The position numbers were made by a program, and so were the translations under genes. Positions 10,783 to 23,868 of a DNA stretch of 64,000 nucleotides are shown here, in pieces; position 1 is the first letter of the stretch, and each line of letters starts with the position of its first letter. The stretch spans positions 67,001-131,000 of the forward strand of contig CAWZYM010000115.1 of the NCBI GenBank assembly GCA_963966185.1, written 5' to 3'. A model generated the notes under the pieces. It did not search any database and was not told where the DNA came from. It was given only the letters and a program-made list of their open reading frames with translations. This DNA comes from Rhabditoides inermis. Taxonomy: Eukaryota > Nematoda > Chromadorea > Rhabditida > Rhabditidae.

Positions 10783-13700
10783 TCATGCAATCGTCTCTGC
10801 CGTAGCCAGCATCTTCTTGTCCACCAGCGGCAGTGCGGGCTGGTCAAGCGACGGCAGACCCGACTCCTTGGCGTCAGACTGCAAAGACATAATCAATATC
10901 AATCAATGAATACAATACCCACCTGCACCTGCCCGCCCTTGCGACGGTTCTCAATCGCCTTGTACACAGTGTGCACCTGAAAGAGCTAATGATGAGCAAG
11001 TGGGAACAACGGATGGTAGCACATGCACAAATCTCTCCCTTCCCGCCCCCCTCACAGCGTATCCGGCGAGGAGTGGACCGGGTGTGAAGCAGGCGACAAT
11101 CACCGGCAGCAGGGCAGACATGTCCGCGTCGGGCTCCGAGAACGAGAACTCAAAACAGACAGTTCCCATACATGTAGTTTATCTTGTTGGTTGTGCCAGC
11201 TTGCGGTAATAGTGTGAAAAACAAGAAAGTCAGACTTGAGCACCGTATTCAAACTGAATGCGAAGTACTATAACTATAGTCTAGTCCCCCCACCTTGAGG
11301 ACAAAGATGGCGATGCCCGTGTTCTGTATGCCCGTCTCGATGGCGATGGCAGTGACGTCGGCCGGCGAGCGACGCAAGATGATCGACGTGAAGCAGCCAA
11401 ACATAAAGCCGCACCACGGCAGGAGCAGACCGCTGCAGGAAAGATCACGATAATCTCTCCTCCTCCTTGTCTGCGTATCCTTCCTCCCTCCCCCCCTCTC
11501 TCTCCCCTCTCCTTCTCCTCCCCACTCACCCCAGCATGGCGTTCCACGTCATCACCCTCCACATGTAGCTGTTCGCAATGCACCCAAACCCGATCACAAA
11601 CACCAGCACAAACATGATGAACGGGCGCATCACCTGCAAAAACAGTAAACTCCTTTCAATTCCCCTCGCACCCATTCCCATTTCCAAATTCAAAATCATT
11701 CTCCAACTATGAACACTTCTCTCTTCTCGCGTACCCCCCGCCCTCCTCCTCCTCCCTCGCTCACCTTCCTGCACTTTGCCGCCCACGTGGGCTTCCAGCG
11801 CGCAATCGCCACGCCAATCATCAGCGGAATCACCAGAGACAGCAGCGACCTGAACGGCATAAAATACATCAACGGCTACCGTAATGGGAAACTGATTGAT
11901 CCATCCAATATCGACTCCACGCAGAGTATAGACATTCAACTACCTCCCCTCCCCCCCCTCTCACCTGGCAATCTTTGCGTGTGGCACGGCGATGCGCGTC
12001 TCGCTAGAGTAGCCCTGCAGGAAGTCGCGCCCCAGCACAGACACCCACATCGGCATCATCACTCAAAGCAACTCAAGTTATTTCACATAAAAGGTTCTCA
12101 AAAAAACACAACTAATCACGCCACTTCACACTTCCGCCCGCACTCCGCTACACATGTGATATCTAATCACAAAAATCATTTCCCCAGCATATAAGCTATC
12201 TTATTATACAAACAATTTGTAAAACAAGACAACGATTACGCAGACTCACCCAGCGAGGCGAGTGTGCTGATGAAGGTCATCGTGATGGAGAGGTTGACGT
12301 TGCCGTCGAGAAGAATCGTCCAGAAGTTGCTGGCGCCGCCGCCGGGCGAGCAGCCGGTAACGAACAGACCTGCAATGCATGGATTAACTAGTCAATTAGC
12401 ATCTTATCGAGAATACCGATTATTGAATTGTACATGTTTTGTACGTTTTGTTGTTATCAATAATACATCATTAATTAACAAATAACATCCACTACATACT
12501 ACATGCCAATCGCATCTCGCACTCACTTCTCACATCGTCGACAACACCCATTTATCACACGATCACACCCAGTTCCGTTCTTCCTAGCTTCCTCCTTCCT
12601 GCACCTGCTCTATCCACACAAACCACTCCTCTTAGCATCTCCTGTGGAGCTCCCTCCTCTACACAAGTGAACAGCTGTTACATGCAAGACAAGCTATATC
12701 TGCCTATCTCACTCCCAGCTTAAAATAAATCAAAAGTCGTGCTTCTTCGGAACAAACAAGGATAAATGGTCAACCGATCATAACACAAAACACACTCCCC
12801 CACTCACCGAGTGCAAACGAGTGGTAGCCCTTGCTGACGAAAACCACCTGCGCAATCACGTACGCCAACTGAAACAACATTTGCAAAAATATTACAACAA
12901 AATACAAATCAACTGATCGATCAAAACTCAAAACACAAACTCACCAGAGGCATGACGAGGAACTGGGTGAAGAAGCCAATGACGGGGCCGACCGGGCGGC
13001 GCACAGTCTCACACACCATCTTCAGGTCGAGCTGCAATAAACAATGATGGGTCAAAGTCACGTGTTATCACAATCCAATACAAAATGCCCACATTTATAT
13101 TGAATCGTGTACGAATCTATAAATCCCATTCTCCACTTGCTTCTTATCGCAAGTTGATGAATTATTTCCGTCTTTCACTTTCGCAACCTCCTCCTTCCCT
13201 CTCTCAAACCCCACCCACCTCGCATCCCATCATCACGTTGGCCATCGAGATGAGGACGACGAGGGTGGCGACAAAGACGCTCGTCAGCCACACGCTCTCC
13301 GGCGAGCGACGCACCCACACATCGAGAGAGCGCGCGTCCTGCGAAGTCAGCGACTAAAACGGGGCACAGTCAACGTCTCTTCAAACTACGCACAGCCTTC
13401 CAACCTTTTTCCAATAAAATTCCGTATATTTTCTTTAAAAAGTACTCGGCGTAAAGAGATGAACTTTGTCTTAACCCAATGCAGCAAAAGTACATCTATA
13501 AAACGTTTACAAATACAAACACAAACCTGCACATCTCTCTCTTCTCTCTCTCTTTCTCTCTCTCTCTCTTCCCTCTCCTATCCTATTTTTTTAACTGATT
13601 TCTTCTCTGTTCATGTCGCTGTGGTTACTTGTTAGCAACAACAACAGAATATTTCAGTATGCGCAGGTTTGTGTTAGTATTTGTAAACGTTTTATAGATG

Positions 13701-16700
13701 TACTTTTGCTGCATTGGGTTAAGACAAAGTTCATCTCTTTACGCCGAGTACTTTTTAAAGAAAATATATGTGCTTTTGTTGAATTTCAAAGAAATTCCGA
13801 TATGTGCTGAACTATGACTATTCAAAAGAACTGGATTATATCAAATTTATCTATCTATCTCCTTCTGTTCTCTCCCTCTCTCTGTTCCTCTCCTTCAGCT
13901 CTCACTCAATGTTATTCCACTCTTTGCTCTCTCTCTCTCTCTCCCCCTCTCTCTCTCGCTCTCTCTCTCTCTCTTTTCTTTCTTTCCATCTCTCTCTTTG
14001 TCATTCTCTCTCCATCTTTCTCTGCCCATCTCTCTCAATATCTGCCATTATCTCTCATGTCTGCGTTTTTCTTTCTTCTTTCTCTCATGCACCACACGTC
14101 ACAACGTATTCACGGATCGCCGTTACGTTTCACAAAACGTTTTTCCAACATATTTTCTCACTACCAGTCGATATCGCGCCTTCTGCGCTCTTCCTCCTGG
14201 TTATAGATGGCGGGGTCAAAACAATGCAAACCCGGCGCGCATTAGACGCTGGCGGCGGCGGGGCGGACTACACGCAAAGTGCAAGTTGGGAAAAGTCGTG
14301 ACGGGAAGGAAGGAAGGAAGGACACGACACACGCTGGCCTTTCGCCTAGTGCGCACGCGCGATCGCGCATAACTTCTTTCAGAGAAGAGATACAAAGATG
14401 CCACCGACCAGTGATCTGGCCTACGGAACGGTGCGAATCTAACTAGCATGATTTGGACGAGTTCACATTGTTGATAATATGACCTTTGGATATCGCTTCT
14501 TGAGAATTCTGGCGCGAGCCTTATCCTAAGCCAAAAGAGAGGGCGCTGCGCGCCCTCTCTAATAGCCTCCTAATCACTTCGAACTAACTAATATCTAATT
14601 ACGAATAGATTGGTCTATTATTATTTCTTCCTCTCTCGCATCGCGCGGTCGGGTCGAAATGATCTTCCCCCAGTACCCTTGAGCAAGGCGGGGAATAGCT
14701 CATGAGAACGCTGTCTTACTAGCCCGCGGAGTTACTACTGTGGATTATAATGGAAGGAAAGGAACATCCGGAGTCCCACTATCGTCTATAATGGTATCTA
14801 ATTCTAATGGATCATGGAAAGGAAATTGAATGATTATCGACTGAACATCGATCTAATATCGACTTTCGACCTTCGACCCTACCATCCCCGTTGCTAAACT
14901 GTGTTTCTCCCAGCGCTTAGCCCTTGTGGTGTACCGTATGCACTTGTTGTATAGTCGGGATATAGCGATTCTGGATAAATGATTGATTGAATAGATTGGC
15001 CACTGCTCCTCCTGCCCACCTGCTCCTTCCACTGCTCCTCCTGCTCCACCTCGTCCCACTCGTCGGCCGCCACCAGACGCATCCGCACCCCAGTCTTCCC
15101 GAGGAACCGACCGTGCACCGTAAACGTCGTCTGCAACATTATATTACATGCACAACATACATAATAACATTCCAGTTCCATCTTTCCATCACACTAAACA
15201 ACATCTGCAACGAATACAAACAATTACATAACCATTTCGACCCTCTTGGGTTCCTGAGAATTTCCGAGAAAGCAGTAATTTGTTTCTATTCTTTCCACAC
15301 TCACGTCTAGCGTGTAGAAGCGGGTGGCGTTGTCGTAGTCAAAGTCGTCCTTGCTCAGCCGCCGCACCGGCTCGTCCACCTCCGCTATATCGTCGTGGAT
15401 CGACCTGCAACGGAAGAGTTAGGTTTCAATCTCTCGTCAATTAGGATCTAACATTTACATTTTCCATATTTCGTCCTGTTCATTCAAGAAAAAAAAACAC
15501 AAAACATGACTGTTCGCTGTTCCCTTGGTACGTGACCATCTCTAATCATACATTTCTCTCACCACCATACTATCCGAATCCCACGTGATCTATATCAATT
15601 AGGACGCAGTGTATGCAATCTACATTTCCACTCCCATCTTCCATCTAACACCCCTCTAAACCCTCGAGGAAATGGAAAAGAAGACAGAAACGCGAAAAGC
15701 GCACGCATTTCTACCAAGGATTCTAATCTAATCACGGGCGCTTCACACTTCCGCCCCATGCCCGCAGGCCCGCACCCCGCTCTCATTTTCAATTTTGCGC
15801 TACCGCCTACCACATCATACATACCCACATGACTAATAGCAATCCTCAATCGCAAAACATAAACTACAATTCCCGACTGGAATGAAAGTGACAACAAATA
15901 TGGACACTCAAACCAAGGTTTCATTAGCCAAGTTTGAGGTAACGCTTTCCCATATGCCATACGATCACACCACACTCACTTCATGCTGAGCACCCACGGC
16001 CCCTTCTCGGCGGCAAACTCAACGGGCGGCACCGAGATGGCGAGGGGAAGAGTACTGCAAAGTAAACGCATCAAAAAAGACAGAGAAAGCAGTTTCGGGT
16101 AAAACGCTATTCGTAGCGCACACATACCGGTTCTGTCCCTCGACGAGGTCGTGCAGTGTCGACTCGAACGAGAAGACGGCCGTGCGCGACACGCCGCTCG
16201 CCGTCGCGGCAACCACCTCAAACAAAGCAATCAATCAAATCAATTCGATGTGTCTTTACTTCTTTTCAATCAGAAGAAGAAAAGAAGTCTTCTTCGGTTT
16301 CTTGTACGTTGTAAAATTGTGATTGATTACTTTGAAAACTGAAAAATTTATGATGCGATTGACGTAATTTGACTTGTCGAGCGTTATTTTATCGCAGAAA
16401 AACACGATAAAAGCTCCGATTAGAGATCACTTGCTGATAACATTGAAGGTTACTGTTATTTACGATTGTGACCATCATCACATCAACACACTCTACAGCA
16501 CGAAAGAATACGCGACCCATCAACGACACGTGATGTCGTAATGGACAAAATTGTAGTCAAACAATAATCAAATCAAACGAACTAGGAACAACGCCAAATA
16601 GCAAATTTTCTTATCACCTGATGCCAGGCTCGCTGATAGCAAACATACGGTATACAACAACCACCAAAACATGAAAATAGACACTTGAAGAATGTACCTG

Positions 16701-16790
16701 TAGAAGAAGGCGCAGAAGGAGTACCATCGGACAGCACCGTTTCATAGAGCCGCCGCGGCCTGTCGCCACCGTACCCATAGCGAGTCACAC
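10783..16790 (-). CDS. SLC10 / P3-type sodium-dependent organic anion transporter
   Basis: Minus-strand exons, 5' to 3': about 16697-16790 (uncertain), 16128-16216, 15980-16054, 15305-15404, 15020-15130, 13219-13353, 12945-13031, 12808-12868, 12250-12369, 11965-12061, 11765-11849, 11530-11633, 11294-11432, 11056-11148, 10923-10976, 10783-10878. From the exon at 16216 onwards the phases agree. The SLC10 hallmarks are present: GCSPGG followed by ASNFWTILLDG, and AIETGIQN, which carries the Glu and Gln of the family's sodium site. Before the first membrane segment lies a polar domain of about 180 aa with an NRT glycosylation site, as in SLC10A3/A5 (P3) proteins. Expected role: sodium-coupled bile-acid- or sterol-sulfate-like uptake at a membrane. 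The first exon and start are not resolved; the phase of 16697-16790 does not fit without an unusual donor. A repeat-filled intron (13354-15019) contains a fold-back element. Confidence 0.85.
13421..14567 (+). mobile_element. Composite fold-back element, copy 1
   Basis: Arms 13431-13531 and 13661-13768 are near-perfect inverted repeats of about 100 bp around a CT-rich loop. Further right, 14205-14567 matches, in reverse orientation, 26212-26598. It ends in a perfect hairpin (about 14540-14565, AGAGGGCGC-TGC-GCGCCCTCT). The same order of parts, inverted, recurs at 26212-27229, so it is one non-autonomous element family about 1.0-1.15 kb long. No coding capacity. It lies in an intron of the SLC10 gene. 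Confidence 0.75.
13850..14045. repeat. CT-rich tract
   Basis: Long pyrimidine-rich simple repeat within the composite element; the overlapping ORFs translate it and are not genes. Confidence 0.9.
14872..14990 (+). repeat. ATTG-tailed dispersed repeat copy
   Basis: Shares with 63352-63478 the blocks GTGTTTCTCC, CTTGTGGTGTACCGTATGCACTTG, TATAGTC.GGATATAG and an ATTGATTGATTG-type tail, same orientation. SINE-like by its simple-sequence tail; no internal promoter recognised. Confidence 0.7.
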
Positions 16791-19700
16791 TGCAAATCGG
16801 CTCTATCACTCAATATCAACACTTTCACACAAACAATGACCGACGCGCAAAAACAAGACAACGAAAGAAACGAGAGACGAGGGAAACACGCGCCGCGCCT
16901 GCGAGCGACGGCGCCGGGGAATGACGAATGATCGGTGGCGAGAAAGAAGGGAGCAGCAACATGCCTGTCAGCCTGTCTAGACACAAAATGAGAAAAATGA
17001 CCAAATTGATTACAAAGAAAACAACATAATCATGATTCATGCACGTACACACGCAAGAGCGAGAGCAGAAAGAAACGTGACTTATGCGACTGCAATTGAT
17101 TGGCAAACGCGGAAGTCATATTCAACACCGCATTGGTGGAGGAAACCGCATGGAGTAAAAGCGAGGCCATAAACACGCGCTAGCCAGCCGTAATAAGGCA
17201 ACATTTACTATATCTATATCCCCAGTCTATAAAACCACTATTTTCGTCCCACATAAACAAACAATACAATCTAAACCTTCTTCACTTGTTACCAAGCAAC
17301 CCGAATACATTGACAAAGTACACGAACATGATAACTGTATTCCCCACTAGCTCGCACGTCAATCACACGAGTTGAAACCACGAAACAAAAAGACATGCGA
17401 GCCAAACGTGACAGACGCGAAAGAAAAGCTGAACAAAACCGAGTGCTCTTCGTTTCTCTCAAGCACACCTCGGCCTCGCTCACCTCCACTGACACTGGCA
17501 GCTATTGCGTCACGAGGCGGCCGCCTCCTCGGGCAGAGATGGCGGAGAGAACGGGGCGGGAGCAGAGGGCCCAGACAAGCAACAGCCCCCACTCGGAAAA
17601 CGCCGCTCTCTCACCCTCTCTCTCTCGCTCCCTCCCTCTATCCATTACTTCAGCGAGCAATCCTTCTTTCATACTCCATGTATGTAGAAACTCTCATAGC
17701 TCGACTAACAAATGGAAAGAGAATGATTAGGGATGTGTCCGAGAATCGAAATCAGCCGTCAGCCACAAGATCGCACGTTTTCTCTAACACTGTTCAAGGA
17801 CCATTTCGTTCCAGCCAGGTTCCGCGTTACCGCTAACCAATCATATACGAAACCTGACCGAGTCAGGCATGGCGACAGGTGGGCCTGCCCGCACAATTAG
17901 ATAACAACAACAAGTGGCCGCAATTCAACACTTGGAACCTTCCTACCTTCCTAGACAGTGCGGAAATCGCTGACAACACACTGTCATCACGTCTTGTCTC
18001 TCGTAAACTGCGAAACAAATTTCACGATCATGACAAACTAAGATTGTGCAAAAAAGGCTACGCAAACATACATTTTTAGATTTAGTATTAGTACTATTCT
18101 TGAAACGCGTTGTGCGACTATCATTCTCTTCTTCCTCTCGCCTATAGCCTGGTCTAGTCCCACTCACCTCTATTCAACACAGAACCTGTTGGCCCTCTTG
18201 TGGTCGCAAACGCGATGGTTCGTCAATTCAGCCGAATGACAGTCGCAGATGCGATTAGTGCAAAGAGAAAGTAGTTGAAATGGGTTTTTTTCTCTATCAT
18301 CATCAACCTCATTCTCAAGATGAGTAAAAGAAGAAAGACCGATCTTATGATAACGGCTTCATTGGGGTAGGAGAGCGAAACGGCAAATGAGAGGTAAATT
18401 CATCACTACCGCATCTAGTATGCATTTGGCCACTGTGCAGCGTCACATCAGATAGACATTTCCGCCAGCGCTAATGGCACGCAAAGCACTCAGGAAGTGC
18501 ATCCGATATTCACCACCATCAAAGGTGTTCTACTCGTCAAAGTAGATGAATATCTCTCCTCCCCATTCCTCGCCAACGCAAAATATGAATAATTTCGACA
18601 CACGAAAAGATATCATTACAAATTCCTCAAATGCGTGCAGCCTACTCATACACTACACCTTGGTCTCAAGAAGTAGAGTGAAGTGACATAATGTATCATG
18701 AAAGATCCAGTAACAACAGGCATGCAAAAACACATACTCACATGAAAATGCACGTGCACCGAAACAGCTTCCAGTAGCCTTCTCGAAATTTCATCTTTAG
18801 TCATTGCATTCCGATTGAAAACAGACGGGTATCTCCACTCGTCATCACGCAACGCAGGTGAGAGAAGCGCATACAGGGGTAAAAAGCGACTGGGTGTGAG
18901 TGAGATCGATGAATTGACAGACATTGCTGCGCCACGCGGGAGCGGCGACCCTACTAGATCAAAAGACAATGCGCATCGATCTGCAATCAGCTACTCCACC
19001 TCCACACGAAAACACATAACACTAAACACAGTGATTAACAAGTATATGTTATTTCCAAAGTGAAATTGAATACAAAAACACACGCAAATAAGAGGGTACG
19101 AGGATAACATAACTTTACAACCAACTGGACGAGCCCCGTCTTGACAGAGGAGGCTGAGGATCTCATGCATCACACACTGAGGATGAGAAGTTGAGAAGAA
19201 TGTGAGAGTGAGGGTGTGAGAGGGTGTCTACTGCCCGTGGCAAACATGAAGCCCGATGATAAAACTGAGATCGTAGCAATTCGTGATTAATTACATTGTA
19301 AACTTGTACACCGGTCATATACGTCATCGGTTATATAAGTCATATACTTTTACAAGCTATATTATTTTCATTGCGGGAACGAAAGCAAAAAAGAAACAAT
19401 TCACATTTTCACATGCTTGAAATACAGATACATGATACATGACGTCAGATTTCAGAAAATTACCCGAAGATATAAATAGTAAGTGACGAATATTGACATT
19501 GAGATCTGTTCATACATGGAATTTCTACTTGCCAGTGGTTTATATTATGAGTAGATATTGAACAACACCACATATCAGACGTGCTTACAACGCTAGATTT
19601 CACAAACACATGTTGATAAATTGGTTCCATCATCAAACACATAATGATGATTCGATTTATCTACAAAATAAGAAATAACACACTACACTACAGTTGTTCT

Positions 19701-20572
19701 CTATACCGCAAGCACCCATGATCGGAAGAATGCGCCGAATGCGCGAAATTATATGATGCAACAGTGCTAGCCGCGATGAGCACGTTATCAAAGCTTTGTC
19801 TAAAGAATATAAACTGTTCAAAAGGAAAATAAATACTGCGTGCTGCTGATAACACATGTGAGTGCAGGGCGCAACAGTTGTAATTTCTACACCACTATTT
19901 GCTTTCCGCAGAACATTCCGCTCCTGCCATGCACTGATAACAAGTTTGCAACAAACACATATGTCATACGATTATATTCTCCATGACGTTCAGAACAAGT
20001 TGATATCATTAATAAGGGAATGCACGGAGAGAGGAAGACGAAAAAGAACCAAAACACATGCATCGAACAAAAAGATCTGTAGTTCAGTTCACGTATCGTA
20101 TTCCACGATCGAAAGTGGAGAATATTGCATCATCTTTTATTATGAAAAAAACGTATGATATCAATCGATAACTTTTGATAAAAAACGATTCATTTTTGTG
20201 TGTTCTAAACTTGTCGTAGTGTGCACGTTTGATCGCTAATATTCGCGAAGTGGAATCGTAGAAGTTTATTAACCAGTGTATTTTTTTGTTTCATTGTTTT
20301 TTTTGTTTTTTTGTTTCATTTTTTGTTGATTTTTTTCTGCGACTATCGATACCGGATAACATTGTAAAATTGTAATAACATCGTTACCAGGACTTTTATG
20401 TTATCTAAAAACGAGAAGATTATGTATCACTGATAAGATAAGCTATCAGTAGTTTACAGTTTCGTCCGTTGTCATGCATCACCCACCTCACACGTCATTG
20501 GGATGTCGTTTGAACCCCACTTCATCGCGCAAATTTCTTGGATGTCATTTCTTCCTCCACCCCCACCGCTGC
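16791..20572. other. Long stretch without recognised gene
   Basis: Upstream of the minus-strand SLC10 gene and of the plus-strand secreted-protein gene, so a shared divergent promoter region and SLC10 5' exons are expected here. Several short ORFs exist (for example around 17372-17836, GC-rich), but I see no chain with splice sites and no recognisable protein. Confidence 0.45.
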
Positions 20573-23315
20573 ATGGTCGGCAATGCGGTATGTGTGCGCA
20601 TCTCGTCGATATCAATCGTTGCCAGAGTTCTCTTTCCCTTTCTCATCCTCTGGGCGAGTGTCTTCATAGGAGACACGCTGACGTCTGACTCACATTACGA
20701 GCCTTTGAACTCTACGCATGGTATTTCGTACATTATACAACGATGTCTTTCCATGTTATTGCGGCTTAGGCGATGCCACAGACACGTATTTGTCGTACTC
20801 CCGCTCGTACTCCTCGTTCTCCAATCGCGCGAAGAGGGCAGGCAACGACGAAAACGTGCGCAAGGTTGCCTCACATCAGCAACCTCTAAACAAACGTATG
20901 CATGGGTCCCTAACATGATTCTACCTATTCCCATTTCATGCAGTTATTCACTCGCACATGTGTTATACTGGGATAATGCGCGGAAAGAGATCGTTCGCTA
21001 TGCGAACGCCATCTCTAGGAATCTTCTGCGCCATTCAGGTTTGCCAAGCAGCAACCAGCGGGATCGTCCACTCACATCGCCATAATATATTCGAATACAC
21101 AGTTTTGCAGTTCTTTGGTAAATACGACCAGAGCAGTGATATGTTGACAGATATATGGATGATACGGGTTGGATTGCGAACTCGTGGTGTTTCATTCGAC
21201 CATGGGCAGGTTGAAATGAACCGTAGATTCATTTCTTTACTTTATTCAACTTCAGGTGTTCCACCGTTATCAATTCAAAACTGGTTCAGACAAATATAAG
21301 AAGAACAATTATGCATCAGTGTCATTTGCGTGTTTTGAATCCGGTTGCAATCATTTCAGTCTGATTGAGGTTGCGATTCATTTAAGTTGGTAATAAAACG
21401 ATTTTTCAGAACAGTCTTGCTGATCAAAAGCGTATAAACAACATCTCTTATGACTTCACTCTCATTTCCTCCCAGTTTAATAACGAATTGAAGCAACAGT
21501 TTCCTCCACAAACATTGAAGAACGACCACAACTCACTAAAGTTTAAAAAATATCAGTTCCGTTTAATTTTGTAATTTCAGCGAATCTGATCTTAAAAGCT
21601 TTGTTAGCATATCGAAGTATACGAAATGCAGTTCGTGGGCTCTGAATACTCGTTACAGAGGAGGGTCTCTTCACAACTTTATGGAAAGTAATCGTTTAAT
21701 GTAACTAATTGTTTCATTGTTCAGATATCTGGCGGTCCTTGTTTCATCCATTTGCTGAGAACAGATTCGTTTCGTTATCCCGAGTACATGCAAACAGGCG
21801 CTTTGTCGTATAATTTGCTATCCAATCCCTGGAAAACACATGTCTGTAATGTTTTATGGAGAGAGAAAAAAATGAGTTTACAGAATCACGTTTGTATTAC
21901 ACAATTTATCAAAGACGATAAGGACAGCGACCTAGACGAAACCATAGTCGACTGTTTTGTTCAAATTAACAGTAACAAGACTGGTATTAACAATATACAT
22001 GGCTACATTATTTGCTACGTAACGGGAGAAGCGAAAAACAACATTTGCAATGATCAGAGCTTTTTCATGGTTATTTGATTCTGAATTCTTATTCGCTTCT
22101 AATCCCAAGCTTAGGATACAATGATGGCCTATCCGAGTGAAACGATTAAGACATTTTTGATAGAACCGATGGACTTTAACTGGAACGTGACTGAGTTTGA
22201 TGTGAGGTTCATATATATTGCATAACGCTGTTATTTTTGTCTAGGTTCATAACTTGTGGGAAAGTAATTCCGCAACAACGCGTACATTGTTCCCTAACCG
22301 TCAGCTTTTCAACGCGGATGCAGCTATATGTGAGATTTCTTTGCTCATACAAATTCTTATTCACCGTTTAATGTAAACTTCTTAAGTGAGTGATACTCAG
22401 TGTTTGACTACAAATGGCCCTCAATTGATCAACGTTGCGGATATTTTCGGCTCATTCAACTATGATATTTCTATCGGGGTAAACATTCTGAACTTATCTT
22501 TTTATAATTGCAATTTCAGAAAACATGCACATTAGAAGCACATTTCAACACAACTAATTTTTCCGGAACTATGGAGATGAAATCTACAAATTCGACGGTA
22601 TCTATCAATATATCTCACTCAGTTTTTTAACTGCATTAAGGAGTTGCCTCGTGGTTGTCACACGATAAGACCTGGTAACTACATATGCGCATGTCACACG
22701 GTTAACTGCCAATTGTCGGTACGTCTACGTCTCAAATGTACGAACCGACCGCTTGTTTTCATTTCAGTACTTGCACATATTGACCAGGGCTTGGACCTAT
22801 GCGAAGAAGTTCGAAGTTCTCGGACAATCTGGGTCGTGCTTGAAGGCGAACTCCAAGTTCACAAATATCACACAGCTCTTGACAGTGATAGATAGTGCCT
22901 CGGCTGACAAATGCAGGGACAAGGCGAGTATCGATTCACTCAACTAACAATGTTAAATATTGTTCCAGGAGAATTGGTGTGGCATGTCCTATAATATCAT
23001 TCCGCAAACTGGAGAGCGACACGTTCTCTTTAAATGTGTTTCAAATAAGGAGGTGAACTCTCGAGAAAACGATTTTTGCGTTGACCTCGCATATCTACAC
23101 AATAACCAGACGTAATTGTCTTGTTCAAAGTCGATATCGAGAAAATATTCGTTTAGGTATCTCCGGCTCGCATGTGTATGTCAGAACCATGAGAAGATTC
23201 CCTGCAGCGTGTGTGAATCGTAGTTACGTTAGATTTGACGATCATTGATTTAGTTAAATATGCCGTATCTGGAATTGACTAATCATCTTCTACTGGACGG
23301 TATAGTTTGGGTTGA

Positions 23316-23346
<31 letters not shown>

Positions 23347-23868
23347 TTAAAAAAAAGTTTATTGTTTATCAGCTTGATTCCGACATACAATGTTATAGCA
23401 TGATGGGTTATCTGGTACTGGTAGCACACACAATCCTACAGTGGGGTATTGGGGAATTGGGGCTCCTTGGCTGGAACAGTGCGGCGCGAGTCCTGACTGT
23501 CAATGGTAGATGGGCGTGAAAAATCGCGGAGTGACCAGTTTCGGATGCGAGGGTGTGGTAGAAGATCTTGAAAGAATGCCGCCGCCGATGGTAGGGCTCT
23601 CAGAGGGTGAGAGGGGGTTCACGTGCCCCACCGGATGGTAGTGGAATTATTATGAAAAAAACACATTATTATTATGACTTTTTCTTCTTCAGATCGTTTG
23701 ATGCATGGCAAAGATACTATGCTAGAACATTTTCATTACTACGCATTGAACCGAATCAAAAAACATGAGATGACGATGAAACTTAAAACAAAACGATTGA
23801 ACGATTACAGTAAGTGGTTATTGCTTTCCAAATCACAAAAAAATGTTAAGAATACTACTCCATCATGA
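20573..23868 (+). CDS. Unrecognised secreted Cys-containing protein
   Basis: Nineteen exons chain in phase to about 654 aa: 20573-20720, 20770-20895, 20944-21038, 21111-21167, 21256-21369, 21410-21540, 21581-21687, 21725-21783, 21884-22018, 22115-22201, 22245-22329, 22387-22478, 22520-22597, 22641-22718, 22768-22923, 22969-23111, 23157-23208, 23254-23299, 23693-23868. Residues 16-33 are hydrophobic (VARVLFPFLILWASVFIG), fitting a signal peptide or anchor. Downstream there are several N-glycosylation sites (NAT-like NST, NIS, NFS, NIT, NQT) and at least three units each ending in a short Cys-rich motif: ACFESGCNHF, CACHTVNC and ACVCQNHEKIPC. I do not recognise the family. The last two exons are less certain, since translation would otherwise stop at 23220. 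One intron starts with GC (22924). The last intron holds an (ATT)n tract and repeat-like sequence. Confidence 0.6.
23318..23346. repeat. (ATT)n microsatellite
   Basis: About nine to ten ATT units at the edge of a repeat-like insert in the last intron of the secreted-protein gene. Confidence 0.9.

Noticed and set aside
11526..12194. 137-aa and 161-aa ORFs on opposite strands over the SLC10 exons
   Set aside because: They run across SLC10 exons and introns in frames that do not encode the transporter; shadows only.
14540..14567. Helitron 3' end
   Set aside because: There is a terminal hairpin and CTAAT, but no spacer between hairpin and CTRR and copy 2 reads TTAAT; the other end has inverted arms, unlike Helitrons.
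17372..17836. 154-aa GC-rich ORF upstream of the SLC10 gene
   Set aside because: No splice support, low-complexity composition and no recognisable protein; I could not join it, or its opposite strand, to the transporter.
20474..21085. 203-aa continuous ORF as a single-exon gene
   Set aside because: It reads through two introns with good GT-AG sites; the spliced frame changes at the third exon and continues into a much longer phase-consistent chain.
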